Positions 43,534-52,090 of a stretch of DNA of 64,000 nucleotides are shown here, piece by piece (position 1 is the first letter of the stretch; every line of letters starts with the position of its first letter). The position numbers and the translations under genes were made by a program. This DNA comes from an uncultured Actinomycetes bacterium (GTDB lineage: Bacteria > Actinomycetota > Acidimicrobiia > Acidimicrobiales > RAAP-2), in contig CAIKNP010000027.1 of assembly GCA_903828785.1 (NCBI GenBank), forward strand, positions 80,425-144,424, in the 5' to 3' direction. The notes under the pieces were generated by a model. That model made no database searches and was not told the origin of the DNA. It saw nothing but the letters and a program-made list of their open reading frames with translations.

Positions 43534-44327
43534 CAGTCCACCAAGCGCCGCGTCATGCTGCGTTGCCCCCACCACAGTCCCGCCAGCAGCATCGTGAGCA
43601 GGACGATGAGGTGGGCGGTGATGGGACCAAGACTTCCTTGTCCGAAGGCCGCGGCCCGGGTCAGGGCCACTGCGTGGTACAGCGGCATGAACTGAACTAT
43701 GGGCTGCAAGCTCCGGGGGTACGCCGACAGTGGATAGAAGGTCGCCGAGAACAAGAACATCGGTACCACGGCGAAGCGGTAGATGTAGGCGAAGGACGAG
43801 TCGTCCTCGCAGGTCGCCGCGTAGGCCACCAGTGGTGCGGCGACCGCCACCGTAATCAGGGCGGCCAAGAAGGGTAGGGTCAAAGCCCACCACGACTGCA
43901 CCGCCCCAAAGGCGCCAATGGCGATGGTGTACACGAAACCGGTGAATAGTCCCCGGGTGGCCAGCCAAGCGAGTTTGCCCCAGAGGACGTCGCGCGGTTC
44001 GAGCGGCGTGGTGACGGCGGCGTGGTAGTTGCGATGCCACTTGAGGGCCTCGAGTACCGGCCACAGTGACTCACTTTCACCGAGCTGAAGGGCGGTGGTG
44101 GCGAGCAGACCGGGGGCGATGAAGTGCAGGTAGGTCTGACCGGCCACGAGTCCGGTGTGGGCGCTCACCAAGTGGCCAACCCCTAGACCCATAGCCCCGA
44201 GGTAGAAGACGGGAAAGAGCACGGTGGAGTAGACCGAGCCCTGCCAGGTTTGCCGGAACTGCATGGCGTGATGCCACCAGCTACGGCGCCACCTTGACCA
44301 GCCCATTGTCGTCGCCAGGGTCGTCAT
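43533..44327 (-). CDS. ABC-2 type permease (first subunit)
   Basis: 264 residues, about six membrane helices and the same architecture as the following gene: YLHFIAPGLLATTALQLG, AAVTTPLEPRDVLWGKLAWL coupling helix, MFLFSATFYPLSAYP. The start overlaps the ATPase stop by one base (TAATG) and the stop overlaps the next permease. Two different permeases with one ATPase suggest a heterodimeric channel exporting a lipid, glycan or drug. Confidence 0.88.
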   Translation of the reverse strand: MTTLATTMGWSRWRRSWWHHAMQFRQTWQGSVYSTVLFPVFYLGAMGLGVGHLVSAHTGLVAGQTYLHFIAPGLLATTALQLGESESLWPVLEALKWHRNYHAAVTTPLEPRDVLWGKLAWLATRGLFTGFVYTIAIGAFGAVQSWWALTLPFLAALITVAVAAPLVAYAATCEDDSSFAYIYRFAVVPMFLFSATFYPLSAYPRSLQPIVQFMPLYHAVALTRAAAFGQGSLGPITAHLIVLLTMLLAGLWWGQRSMTRRLVD

Positions 44328-45256
44328 TAGTCGATGAGGGTGCGGCCGGTTAAGCGCAAGAACACGTCCTCGAGCGAACTGCGACGCACCAGGGCACTCG
44401 TGGGAACGATGCCCCGCTCGTGCAATTGATGAAGGGTGTCGTCACCGTCGTTGACGTAGAGGAGAATGCGGTCGGGCAAGACCTCAACCCGGTCGGCTAG
44501 GGGGCGAAGCTGATCGCGCCAGTGGCTGTGGTCGTCAACCCCGAAGCGTAATTCAACGACTTCACGAGACGAGTGCCGGGTAATGAGGTCCCGGGGGGCT
44601 CCTTCGGCGACGAAACTGCCCTTGTCCATTACGACGAGTCGGTCACAGAGCTGTTCGGCTTCGTCCATGTAGTGCGTGGTAATAATCAGGGTGACGCCGT
44701 CGCGCTTGAGTCGGTACAAGCGCTCCCACAAGAGGTGGCGGGCCTGGGGGTCGAGTCCGGTGGTCGGCTCGTCGAGGATCAAAATTTCTGGACGACTGAT
44801 CAAGGCCCGAGCGATGGTGAGTCGTCGACGCATACCGCCCGAGAGCATGTCAACCTTGTCATCCGCCCGCTCGCTCAATTGCGCGAACTCGAGGAGTTCG
44901 CTGGCCCGCTCACGAACCACCGCGCGCGGCAGATCAAAGTAGCGTCCGTACATTTCGAGGTTGAGGCGCACGGTGAGATCAAGTTCCAGCGTGTCTTCTT
45001 GGGGAACGACGCCGAGTCGAGCTCGAATGGCTGGCCCGTGGCTTCGCGGGTCCATACCGAGTACCGACAGGGTTCCCGACGTCGGCTGGGAGCGGGCCGA
45101 AATCATCCGCATGGTGCTGGTCTTACCCGCCCCATTGGGACCCAGGAAGCCAAAACTTTCCCCCTGGGTAATGTCGAAACTAATGCCCTTGACGGCCTCA
45201 GCGTCGCCGAAACGCTTCACCAAATTGGAGGCGTGGAGAATAGGTGTCGTCGTCAA
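44327..45256 (-). CDS. ABC exporter ATPase, DrrA/NodI-like
   Basis: 309 residues. Seen: Walker A GPNGAGKTSTMRMIS, Q-loop GVVPQEDTLE, signature LSGGMRRRLTIARALI, Walker B ILILDEPTTGLD, H-loop TTHYMDEAEQL and a C-terminal accessory domain (about 225-300), as in daunorubicin-resistance DrrA and NodI. TTG start after GGGGAGC. First gene of the three-gene exporter operon. The substrate cannot be told from the sequence. Confidence 0.9.
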   Translation of the reverse strand: MTTTPILHASNLVKRFGDAEAVKGISFDITQGESFGFLGPNGAGKTSTMRMISARSQPTSGTLSVLGMDPRSHGPAIRARLGVVPQEDTLELDLTVRLNLEMYGRYFDLPRAVVRERASELLEFAQLSERADDKVDMLSGGMRRRLTIARALISRPEILILDEPTTGLDPQARHLLWERLYRLKRDGVTLIITTHYMDEAEQLCDRLVVMDKGSFVAEGAPRDLITRHSSREVVELRFGVDDHSHWRDQLRPLADRVEVLPDRILLYVNDGDDTLHQLHERGIVPTSALVRRSSLEDVFLRLTGRTLID

Positions 45257-45324
45257 AAGCTCCCCTTTATAGGCTCGACAAGCCTACTTCGCAGCACCGG
45301 GCACGACGAGACTGCGGCGTCGAA

Positions 45325-46128
45325 CTATTTCAGTATGGTCACTTTGTTGGCCGCCATGAGGAAGCCGGCGCCAGCGCTGGATCGACACTGGACGGTGTCG
45401 GTGGTGACGCCACAAGTGATGAGACCATTGCTGACCGAGTTCTTGTCCGGGAGGCTCACGGCTCCCGTGGGCCCGTTCGATCCGCAGGCCTGGTGGCCGT
45501 GGCAGACCTGGACTTTGCCCGCCCCCGTCAAGGTCGCGTTGTACTCCCCCGAGGGGTTTTCGCAGTAGACGTTCGATCCCTTGGTGACTTTGTTGCCAAC
45601 GATAAGGGTTTCGAATTGACAGCTGTAGCCAACCTGACCGGCGTTGAACCAGAAGGTGTTGTCACCAAGCCTTTGCATGCTGGTGAGCACCGATGGCGTT
45701 TGGGCGATCCAGCGCTCCTTCAGGGCAAAGAGATCGGTGGAGGCGATCTTGCCGAAAAGGTCGCTGATGCGGGACGGGGAAATCTTGCCCGGGTGGGCGA
45801 GATTGACGGCGAGATCATTGGCGTAGTGGAGTTCGTTGCTGGCGAGCTGCTGGTAAAAAGTGGTGAAGATGGCGTCGGGATACTGCTGCTGCAAGAGGTA
45901 GTTTCCGTCGCAGCGGAAGCCACTGATCTTGGTTCTCACGGGGACCTTCATCGTGGTGCTGATCCCTAAACAGCCAGAACTCTTGGGGTGTTGCAAAAAG
46001 GCGAGAACGGCCGTTATCTGCTTGGGCGAATCAGTCGCCGGGGGACTCGCGGCCGCCAGGGAAGAAAGTGACAGCAGCGAAACAAGGCTGACGACCCCAG
46101 CGACGAACTTGGTCATGAACGCATTCAT
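45325..46128 (-). CDS. secreted cysteine-rich protein of unknown function
   Basis: 267 residues. Seen: a signal peptide (KFVAGVVSLVSLLSLSSLAAA, cleavage near residue 27), then a mature domain with about eight Cys (CLGIS, FRCDG, YSCQF, VYCENP, QVCHGHQACGS, ITCGV, QCRSS) that could form four disulfides. The C-terminal pattern, cysteine followed by a GAGFL strand, recalls small actinobacterial secreted domains such as DUF6636, but not with certainty. Ribosome binding site GAAGGTACCC. It sits 68 bases upstream of the ABC exporter operon on the same strand. Confidence 0.65.
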   Translation of the reverse strand: MNAFMTKFVAGVVSLVSLLSLSSLAAASPPATDSPKQITAVLAFLQHPKSSGCLGISTTMKVPVRTKISGFRCDGNYLLQQQYPDAIFTTFYQQLASNELHYANDLAVNLAHPGKISPSRISDLFGKIASTDLFALKERWIAQTPSVLTSMQRLGDNTFWFNAGQVGYSCQFETLIVGNKVTKGSNVYCENPSGEYNATLTGAGKVQVCHGHQACGSNGPTGAVSLPDKNSVSNGLITCGVTTDTVQCRSSAGAGFLMAANKVTILK

Positions 46129-46312
46129 TGGGTACCTTCACTCCTTCACACCACACTGCAGGGCAGCATTCCTCGATTGTAGGGGGAGCATTCACCAGCT
46201 GCCTGAGTTGACGTACAGGCTGGAGCTTGACGAAGAAACCCGCTCAGTGAAGTTGTCGTTCATCCTTAGGACCAGCCCCACCTCGGTTCGGGCGCCCAGT
46301 ACGGTAGGAAGG

Positions 46313-46909
46313 ATGACAAGGTACAAAACTCGCCCCGGCGTAGAGGGGAACGGCCGGCTCACCGCCTTCGTGGCAGTGCTCCTTCTCTTGACCCTCTTCC
46401 TCGTGGGGCTGACGGTGCCAATCGCGCAGCAAAACACCCGACTGCACGTTCTGCTCGGCACGATTGTCATCCCCGTCGTTTTTGTGAAATCCGCCAGTGT
46501 GACCTGGCGCATGATTCGCTACTACATGGGTGCGGCCGACTACCGGCGCAAGGGTCCTCCCTTCATTATTCTGCGACTACTCGGTCCCGTTCTCGTCATT
46601 CTCACCTTCATTCTTTTATTCTCCGGCGTGGGCCTGATCGTGTGGGCCCCCCACGCCTGGTATCCCCAGCTGTCGCTCATTCACAAAGCATCCTTCGTTT
46701 TGTGGTTCCTCACGATGGTGATTCACGTCCTGGGTCACCTCCAAGAGACAGCCCAACACGGCTTTCTCGATCTGGTCGGCCGAACGCGTCGGCAAGTGGC
46801 GGGTGCTTCGGCGCGCTTGTGGGTGAGCATGACCTCCTTAGCCGCGGGGGGTGTGGGGGCCACGCTGCTCTTGCCCTACGTGCACAACGGGTTTTATGGT
46901 GGTAATTGA
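46313..46909 (+). CDS. four-helix membrane protein, cytochrome b561/DUF4405-like
   Basis: 198 residues from the ATG at 46313 (GGAAGG before it). Seen: four hydrophobic segments at about 15-37, 42-62, 80-105 and 120-140, plus a C-terminal one. His residues lie in or near helices (TRLHVLLGT, SLIHKASF, MVIHVLGHL), the spacing expected of a di-heme cytochrome b561-type or DUF4405 protein. Heme binding is inferred. The longer frame from 45929 is a shadow of the secreted-protein gene. Confidence 0.6.
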   Translation: MTRYKTRPGVEGNGRLTAFVAVLLLLTLFLVGLTVPIAQQNTRLHVLLGTIVIPVVFVKSASVTWRMIRYYMGAADYRRKGPPFIILRLLGPVLVILTFILLFSGVGLIVWAPHAWYPQLSLIHKASFVLWFLTMVIHVLGHLQETAQHGFLDLVGRTRRQVAGASARLWVSMTSLAAGGVGATLLLPYVHNGFYGGN

Positions 46910-46942
46910 GTCACCGCCCCGACGCAACCTAAGGTGAGTTTC

Positions 46943-47899
46943 ATGAAGACACTCATCATCGGCGGCAGTTCCTTCGTCGGCCGAGCAATTACCCTGGCCG
47001 CCCTCGAGGCGGGACACGAGGTCACGGTGTTCAACCGTGGGGCGACCGCTACGGATTTGCCCAGCGACGTTCAGCGACTCGTCGGCGACCGACGGCTTGA
47101 CCTCAGCGCCCTCGACGGCCATTCCTTCGATGCGACCATTGACGCCATTGCCTACCAACGTCGCGACGTAGAACTGCTCCACGACGCCCTAGGGGCGCGC
47201 GGTGGCCACTACCTACAAATATCGTCAATCTCGGCCTACGAAGAACCCGCCGCCGTGGGGGCTGACGAGAGTACCCCGCTGCGGCAACTTGGTGACGGTG
47301 ATCCCAACGCGGTTGTGAACAACGAAACCTACGGTGTGTTAAAAGCGGAGTGTGAGCGCGCCGCCGAAGAGCGCTTTGGGAGCGACATCGCGATTGTGCG
47401 ACCGACCTACGTCATTGGCGGACACGATAAGACCATGCGATTTCCTTACTGGGTTGCTCGAATGCAACGTGGCGGTCGTGTGGCTTTCCCCGGCCCCCGA
47501 GCCAATGCCTTGCAATGGATTGACGCCCGAGACCTTGGGGCATTCGTGGTGGCGCTGAGTGAACGTCGTTACGCGGGCGCGGTCAACGCGAATGGTCCAG
47601 TCGTTCCATTCGGTGAGGTGTTGTCACGAGTGGCGGCCCACGTGGCACCAGAAGGAACGACGCTGACTGAGATTGACGCGGATCGAGTAACGCAGATGGG
47701 TCTGGCAGGAAAATTTCCTCTCTGGACCGGCTCGCTGAGTGAAACCATGCTGGCAATGAGCAACGAAAAGGCGCGCTCGCTGGGATTAACGCTGCGCAGC
47801 CTCGAGGAGAGTATTGACGACACGGTCGCTTGGTTCGCAGATCGAACCTGGCCGGAGCAGTGGCTAACCAGTGAAGAAGAGCAGCGGCTTCTTGGCTGA
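46943..47899 (+). CDS. NAD-dependent epimerase/dehydratase family protein
   Basis: Extended SDR of 318 residues. Seen: the cofactor loop LIIGGSSFVGRAITLAALEAG, the FNRG stretch that usually binds an adenine ribose, the IDAIAYQRRDVELLHDALG segment, the active-site-like YGVLKAECERAA, and RPTYVIGGHDKT. It belongs to the atypical group near reductases such as plant CSP41 and sugar epimerases. The start codon is preceded by TAAGGT at seven bases; the same stretch contains AAGGTGAG, so it could be leaderless or leadered. Confidence 0.8.
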   Translation: MKTLIIGGSSFVGRAITLAALEAGHEVTVFNRGATATDLPSDVQRLVGDRRLDLSALDGHSFDATIDAIAYQRRDVELLHDALGARGGHYLQISSISAYEEPAAVGADESTPLRQLGDGDPNAVVNNETYGVLKAECERAAEERFGSDIAIVRPTYVIGGHDKTMRFPYWVARMQRGGRVAFPGPRANALQWIDARDLGAFVVALSERRYAGAVNANGPVVPFGEVLSRVAAHVAPEGTTLTEIDADRVTQMGLAGKFPLWTGSLSETMLAMSNEKARSLGLTLRSLEESIDDTVAWFADRTWPEQWLTSEEEQRLLG

Positions 47900-48078
47900 T
47901 TGCATCACCACCACTGGGGACTTAGAAGCAAGCGGGCACACCGTACCCTAAGCGCCTCCTCGCCCGATGCTCGTTCAGTTCAACGCGTGGGGAATGGTTG
48001 GTACAAGGGGTGCAATCAGCCGGTGTTTCCACAATTCCCCCACGCCTCTCGGTGTGGCAAAAAGATAGCTGATTGGGT

Positions 48079-48161
48079 GGGCGAGGCGGGACTTGAACCC
48101 GCACTCCCTTTCGAGAACTAGCACCTGAAGCTAGCGTGTCTGCCATTTCACCACTCGCCCG
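48079..48161 (-). tRNA. tRNA-Leu (anticodon CAG)
   Basis: 83 bases. Acceptor GGGCGAG pairs with CTCGCCC; anticodon stem CTAGC/GCTAG with loop TTCAGGT (CAG); a long variable arm of the Leu type; T-loop GTTCAAGTC. The CCA end is not encoded. A leucine tRNA also lies beside fhaA in Mycobacterium (from memory). The rest of the 47900-48247 gap holds only an imperfect GCGTGGGGAAT inverted repeat (47985-47995 with 48034-48045). Confidence 0.95.
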
Positions 48162-48247
48162 TGGAGGAACAATCGTAGCCCAGAGTAAGTCAATGAGCCA
48201 TTTGGAGCGGTTTACGTGGTCTTCGTACCGGTACAGTTAATGAAGGT

Positions 48248-48895
48248 ATGGTCCTCAAAAAAGTAGAAAACGGGCTAGAGAAGCTCTTCGATAGGACGCT
48301 CTCGCGTCCCTTTAAGTCGACCCTACAGCCGATCGAGATTGGCAGTCGACTCGTCCGCGAGCTCGACTTGCACCGCCGCCTCTCGGCTCATGGTCCCGTG
48401 TCTCCCAACACAATTCGCATGTGGCTGAGCGCAAAAGATGCTGAGCGCTTCGATGGGTTTCAGCGAGCCCTCGTGACCGAACTCGAGGAAACGACCCGAC
48501 AGCACGCCGTCAAGGAGGGCTACAGCTTCGCGGGCCCGGTGACCGTTGAGATATTCGTTGATGACGACGTGAAGACCGGAGACGTCCTGTTTAAGACCTC
48601 CTTCACCAGTGGTGAAAGCGAACCGCGACTCATAGCCAGTGACGGACGCTCCTTCAACATCGGCAGCGACGCCTTGGTAATTGGGCGTAGTCCACAGGCT
48701 GGTGTGGTGGTCAATGACGCGAATGTTTCACGCCAACACGCCGAAGTGTGGCGCACTGAGCAAGGGGTGGCCATCCGGGACCTTGGCTCGACCAACGGCA
48801 CCTTTGTCAACGGTTACCGCATTGAGGCGGTATCTCTTTCGCCCCGGGATGACATTGCCATTGGGCCATTGCGCTTTCGAATTGAGATGGCGTAA
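48248..48895 (+). CDS. fhaA: FHA-domain protein FhaA with DUF3662
   Basis: 215 residues. Seen: the DUF3662 domain (about 1-115, VLKKVENGLEKLFDRTLSRPFKS and LQPIEIGSRLVRELD) and an FHA domain (about 135-215, VIGRSPQAGVVVNDANVSRQHAEVW, DLGSTNGTFVNG), which binds phosphothreonine. It lacks the long linker of mycobacterial FhaA (527 residues). FhaA is a PknB substrate that binds the MurJ pseudokinase region in Mycobacterium; that region is absent from MurJ here, so the partner may differ. Confidence 0.92.
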   Translation: MVLKKVENGLEKLFDRTLSRPFKSTLQPIEIGSRLVRELDLHRRLSAHGPVSPNTIRMWLSAKDAERFDGFQRALVTELEETTRQHAVKEGYSFAGPVTVEIFVDDDVKTGDVLFKTSFTSGESEPRLIASDGRSFNIGSDALVIGRSPQAGVVVNDANVSRQHAEVWRTEQGVAIRDLGSTNGTFVNGYRIEAVSLSPRDDIAIGPLRFRIEMA

Positions 48896-48900
48896 GGCTG

Positions 48901-49347
48901 ATGATCGCGGCGACGAACTACGCGGCCGTGGTTCGTCCACTGCAATTACTCATCATGGTGATTGCGGTCTTGTTCTTCGCCCGCGTCTTGCGCGTGGCGC
49001 AAGTGCAGTCGCGCCCCAGCGAGGCCAAGGCGTCACGCCGACAGCGCCGACGCAGTGCCGGGCTGGCCCTGGCATTTTTGGAGCCCCTTGATCGAGTGGA
49101 CGAACGAGTCGACGTCGATACCCCAATAGTGATTGGCCGCAGTCCCGACTGCGACTTGCCGATGAACGACACTTTCCTCTCTTCTCGTCACGCTCGATTC
49201 TCGGTGGATGGGGGCGACTTCTCAGTGGAAGACCTGGGTTCCACCAACGGCACCTACGTCAATGCTGAGCAGGTGCAAGGTCGAGTGCAACTTGAACGCG
49301 GTGACATCGTGCAGGTTGGTGGCGTTCTCTTCGAGGTGGTTCGTTGA
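48901..49347 (+). CDS. fhaB: FHA-domain membrane protein FhaB
   Basis: 148 residues. Seen: one N-terminal membrane helix (LQLLIMVIAVLFFARVL, about 12-28), a basic linker, and an FHA domain (VIGRSPDCDLPMNDTFLSSRHARF, DLGSTNGTYVNAEQV). It follows fhaA by five bases and its stop overlaps the pstP start codon (TTGA). FhaB-type proteins dock phosphothreonine on division proteins in Mycobacterium. Confidence 0.9.
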   Translation: MIAATNYAAVVRPLQLLIMVIAVLFFARVLRVAQVQSRPSEAKASRRQRRRSAGLALAFLEPLDRVDERVDVDTPIVIGRSPDCDLPMNDTFLSSRHARFSVDGGDFSVEDLGSTNGTYVNAEQVQGRVQLERGDIVQVGGVLFEVVR

Positions 49348-50546
49348 CCCGTTGGCGTTACGCCGCGGCGACCGATACCGGCCTTGTTCGCGAAACAAAC
49401 CAGGACGCGTATTTCGTCGACGATGCCGTCGCCATCGTCGCCGATGGCATGGGAGGCCACGCCGCTGGTGAAGTGGCTTCGGCGATGACCGTGGACAAGG
49501 TCTACAACGGCTTTTTGCAGCGCCCCACTGTCGAAGGTGTCGTCCGGGCCATTGGGGCCGCCAATCGCGACGTACTGGCCAACGCCAAAGAACACCCCGA
49601 GCGCCAAGGTATGGGGACCACGCTCATTGCGGTTGGCCTTCTCGACGAGCCCGGCGGTCACACCGTGCCCGTCCTCTTTCACGTGGGTGACTCACGCGCC
49701 TATCAATTGCGTGACGGTGCGCTTCGCCAGTTGAGCGAGGATCACAGTGTGGCTGAAGAGTGGGTTCGCATGGGCCGACTGACCCCAGAAGAAGCCCTCA
49801 TCCACCCCCGTCGTCATCAACTCACGCGAGCCATTGGCGTTGATCAACCCCTGGAGATCGACGTTCAGACCTTGTCGGTGCAGGTCGGAGACCGGCTCTT
49901 ACTGTGCAGCGATGGTTTGTCCAACGAACTCTCCCCCGAAGACATTGCCGAAATAGCTTCGGCCCCGGGGGACCTGGAGAGCGCCGTCCACGCTCTCGTG
50001 CAGGCCGCCACCTACGCCGGAGGGCGCGACAACATTTCGGCCGTGCTGGTGGAGTTTGTAGAGGCCCACGAGCCATCGCTCATGGTGAACCAGGTCATGC
50101 TCCCGCCCCCACCGACCCCACCTCGAGCCGAACCGGTGGCGAGTCCTTTAAGCAAGCGTCGTCCTAAGCGTCGCGTCTTTACGTGGCGAAACGGTGCCGT
50201 CTTGGCTATTTTGGGCGCGCTGGTCTGGGGCTTTTTCGCCATCATGCACTGGTACGCCTATTCGAACTTCTACTTGGCCGACAACGCTGGACGTGTCGTT
50301 ATCTACCAGGGCCAGCCCAACGGTGTCCTCTGGTACAAACCCCACCTGGTCCACGTGACGCGCTTCACCATGAAAGAACTTCGCGGAGCCGATCGCGCCG
50401 CCATAACCGCGACGGTGGGGGAGCCGTCACTGCGGGCCTCCCTGCAGTACATCACCTATCTCCACGCGCAGTGGCAGTTGAGTCTGCCCACGACCACGAC
50501 CACGACGACAACGTCCACCACAACGACCCTTAAGGCGAAGAAGTGA
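49344..50546 (+). CDS. pstP: PP2C-family Ser/Thr protein phosphatase PstP
   Basis: Reverses PknB phosphorylation. 400 residues. Seen: a PP2C catalytic domain (about 1-240; AATDTGLVRETNQD, IVADGMGGHAAGEVAS, LLLCSDGLSN, GGRDNISAVLVE), a juxtamembrane stretch, one membrane helix (about 278-295, AVLAILGALVWGFFAI), a short extracytoplasmic domain, and a C-terminus of Thr runs (TTTTTTTTSTTTT). TTG start overlapping fhaB. The stop overlaps the start of pbpA, where rodA stands in Mycobacterium. Confidence 0.93.
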   Translation: MTRWRYAAATDTGLVRETNQDAYFVDDAVAIVADGMGGHAAGEVASAMTVDKVYNGFLQRPTVEGVVRAIGAANRDVLANAKEHPERQGMGTTLIAVGLLDEPGGHTVPVLFHVGDSRAYQLRDGALRQLSEDHSVAEEWVRMGRLTPEEALIHPRRHQLTRAIGVDQPLEIDVQTLSVQVGDRLLLCSDGLSNELSPEDIAEIASAPGDLESAVHALVQAATYAGGRDNISAVLVEFVEAHEPSLMVNQVMLPPPPTPPRAEPVASPLSKRRPKRRVFTWRNGAVLAILGALVWGFFAIMHWYAYSNFYLADNAGRVVIYQGQPNGVLWYKPHLVHVTRFTMKELRGADRAAITATVGEPSLRASLQYITYLHAQWQLSLPTTTTTTTTSTTTTLKAKK

Positions 50547-52042
50547 CTCGCCGACTGTCAATCATGTCCGTCGTCATCTTGCTGATGCTCACGGCCATCG
50601 CCGTGCAGGCAATCAACATTCAATGGGTTCGGGCGCCAGCGCTGAATGCTTCATCCCTTAACCCCCGAGCGTCGTCCACCTCGGTTAAGTTCCCTCGCGG
50701 TGAGATTGTGGCGGCCGACGGAACGATTCTGGCCCGTTCGGTGGCCACGGGTAACGCCGCCGCGCCCTACCAGCGCGCGTATCCCCTGGGGGGATTGACG
50801 TCGGGCGTCGTTGGTTTTGCGGGTCCCTCTTACGGAACCTGGGCGCTCGAAAGTCAGTACAACAGCTATTTAGTCCCGCACCCCCAACCTCCGGCGAGCC
50901 TCGCGCAAGTGCTCGCACCGATTAGTTCGGCAGACAACGTCAACCTGACGCTTCAGCCCGTACTTAATCGCATTGCCGCCAAGGCAATGGCCGGTCAGGA
51001 CGGCGGTGCCGTCGTCCTCGATCCACGAACCGGGGCGGTGCTGGGCTTGTACTCCAACCCCACCTATAACCCCAAAGCGATGGCTTCGTCGGATTTTGCC
51101 GTGGCCGCTGCCGAGTGGAAAAAAATCACGAAACCAGACGCCCACGGTTTCGAGCCACTGGGTCTGGTGGCTACTCAACAGACCTTCCCCCCGGGCTCGA
51201 CCTTCAAGGTAGTGACCACCGCCGCCGCGGCGGCGCACAATCCGGCCCTGATGAAGAAGTCCTACCATTACGGAGCCTTCACCACATTGCCCGACACCAA
51301 CAAGCTGCTCTACAACGACGGCGGGTCCCCCTGCGGTGGCACAGTGGCGCAGATGTTGCCGCCCTCCTGCGACCCGGGTTACGCCCTCTTAGGACTGGAC
51401 CTCGGGGCCAAGGTCTTGAACGAGACCGCCACTTCCTTTGGGTACAACCAGGTTCCGCCACTGGACCTGCCCGGCGTCTCCCACAGCTATTTTCCTTCGG
51501 CGGCCAGCTTTAAATTCGCTCTACCCACCCTGGCCTACTCGGCCATTGGTCAAGACAACGTCCGAGCCACCGCCCTGCAGCAGGCCCTGGTGGCGGCCGC
51601 CGTGGCGAATAAGGGTGCGGCAATGGCGCCCCACCTTCTCAAAGACGTGACCAGTCCCCTGGGTACGGTCATTTCGAGCTACGTACCCACGGTGTGGAAG
51701 CGTCCGTTGACTTCCGCCCAGGCGGCGCAGATTGTTCCTCTAATGGTCAACGTTGTTCGTTACGGTACCGCGGCGGGCATCTTTCTCCCCCAGGATGAGG
51801 TCGCGGCCAAGACGGGAACCGCCCAGACCGGTAACACCCTGCACAACACCGACGACTGGATGATTGCCTTCGCGCCGGCCAGTCACCCCACGGTGGCGGT
51901 AGCCGTAGTGATGCCCTTCCAGGCGGTCTTCCACTACGGCGCTACCACCGCCGGTCCCATTGTCAAGTGTCTCATTGAAGGGGCGCTGGCCATTCAAGCC
52001 GGCTTACCCGCTACCGGAACGTCAACAACGTGCGCGAGTTGA
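50543..52042 (+). CDS. pbpA: penicillin-binding protein PbpA (class B)
   Basis: Transpeptidase that cross-links peptidoglycan. 499 residues. Seen: an N-terminal membrane helix (IMSVVILLMLTAIAVQAINI), a dimerisation-like domain, the active-site motif PPGSTFKVV (SxxK), a second SxN-type motif near the YSAIGQDNVRATALQQAL segment, and KTG in AAKTGTAQTG, ending in a Cys-containing tail. GTG start within the pstP stop (GTGA). It follows pstP directly; no FtsW/RodA glycosyltransferase lies between. Confidence 0.93.
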   Translation: MTRRLSIMSVVILLMLTAIAVQAINIQWVRAPALNASSLNPRASSTSVKFPRGEIVAADGTILARSVATGNAAAPYQRAYPLGGLTSGVVGFAGPSYGTWALESQYNSYLVPHPQPPASLAQVLAPISSADNVNLTLQPVLNRIAAKAMAGQDGGAVVLDPRTGAVLGLYSNPTYNPKAMASSDFAVAAAEWKKITKPDAHGFEPLGLVATQQTFPPGSTFKVVTTAAAAAHNPALMKKSYHYGAFTTLPDTNKLLYNDGGSPCGGTVAQMLPPSCDPGYALLGLDLGAKVLNETATSFGYNQVPPLDLPGVSHSYFPSAASFKFALPTLAYSAIGQDNVRATALQQALVAAAVANKGAAMAPHLLKDVTSPLGTVISSYVPTVWKRPLTSAQAAQIVPLMVNVVRYGTAAGIFLPQDEVAAKTGTAQTGNTLHNTDDWMIAFAPASHPTVAVAVVMPFQAVFHYGATTAGPIVKCLIEGALAIQAGLPATGTSTTCAS

Positions 52043-52090
52043 GTAAGAACTTAATCAATATCTCCAAGAGCGACCTAGGCTAGGGGGGTT

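Noticed and set aside
44573..45568. 331-residue plus-strand frame over the ABC ATPase
   Set aside because: Antisense to the DrrA-like ATPase; composition typical of reverse-complement reading.
47985..48045. Imperfect inverted repeat GCGTGGGGAAT with a 38-base loop
   Set aside because: Arms differ by one extra base and the loop is long; no T-run, so not called a terminator.
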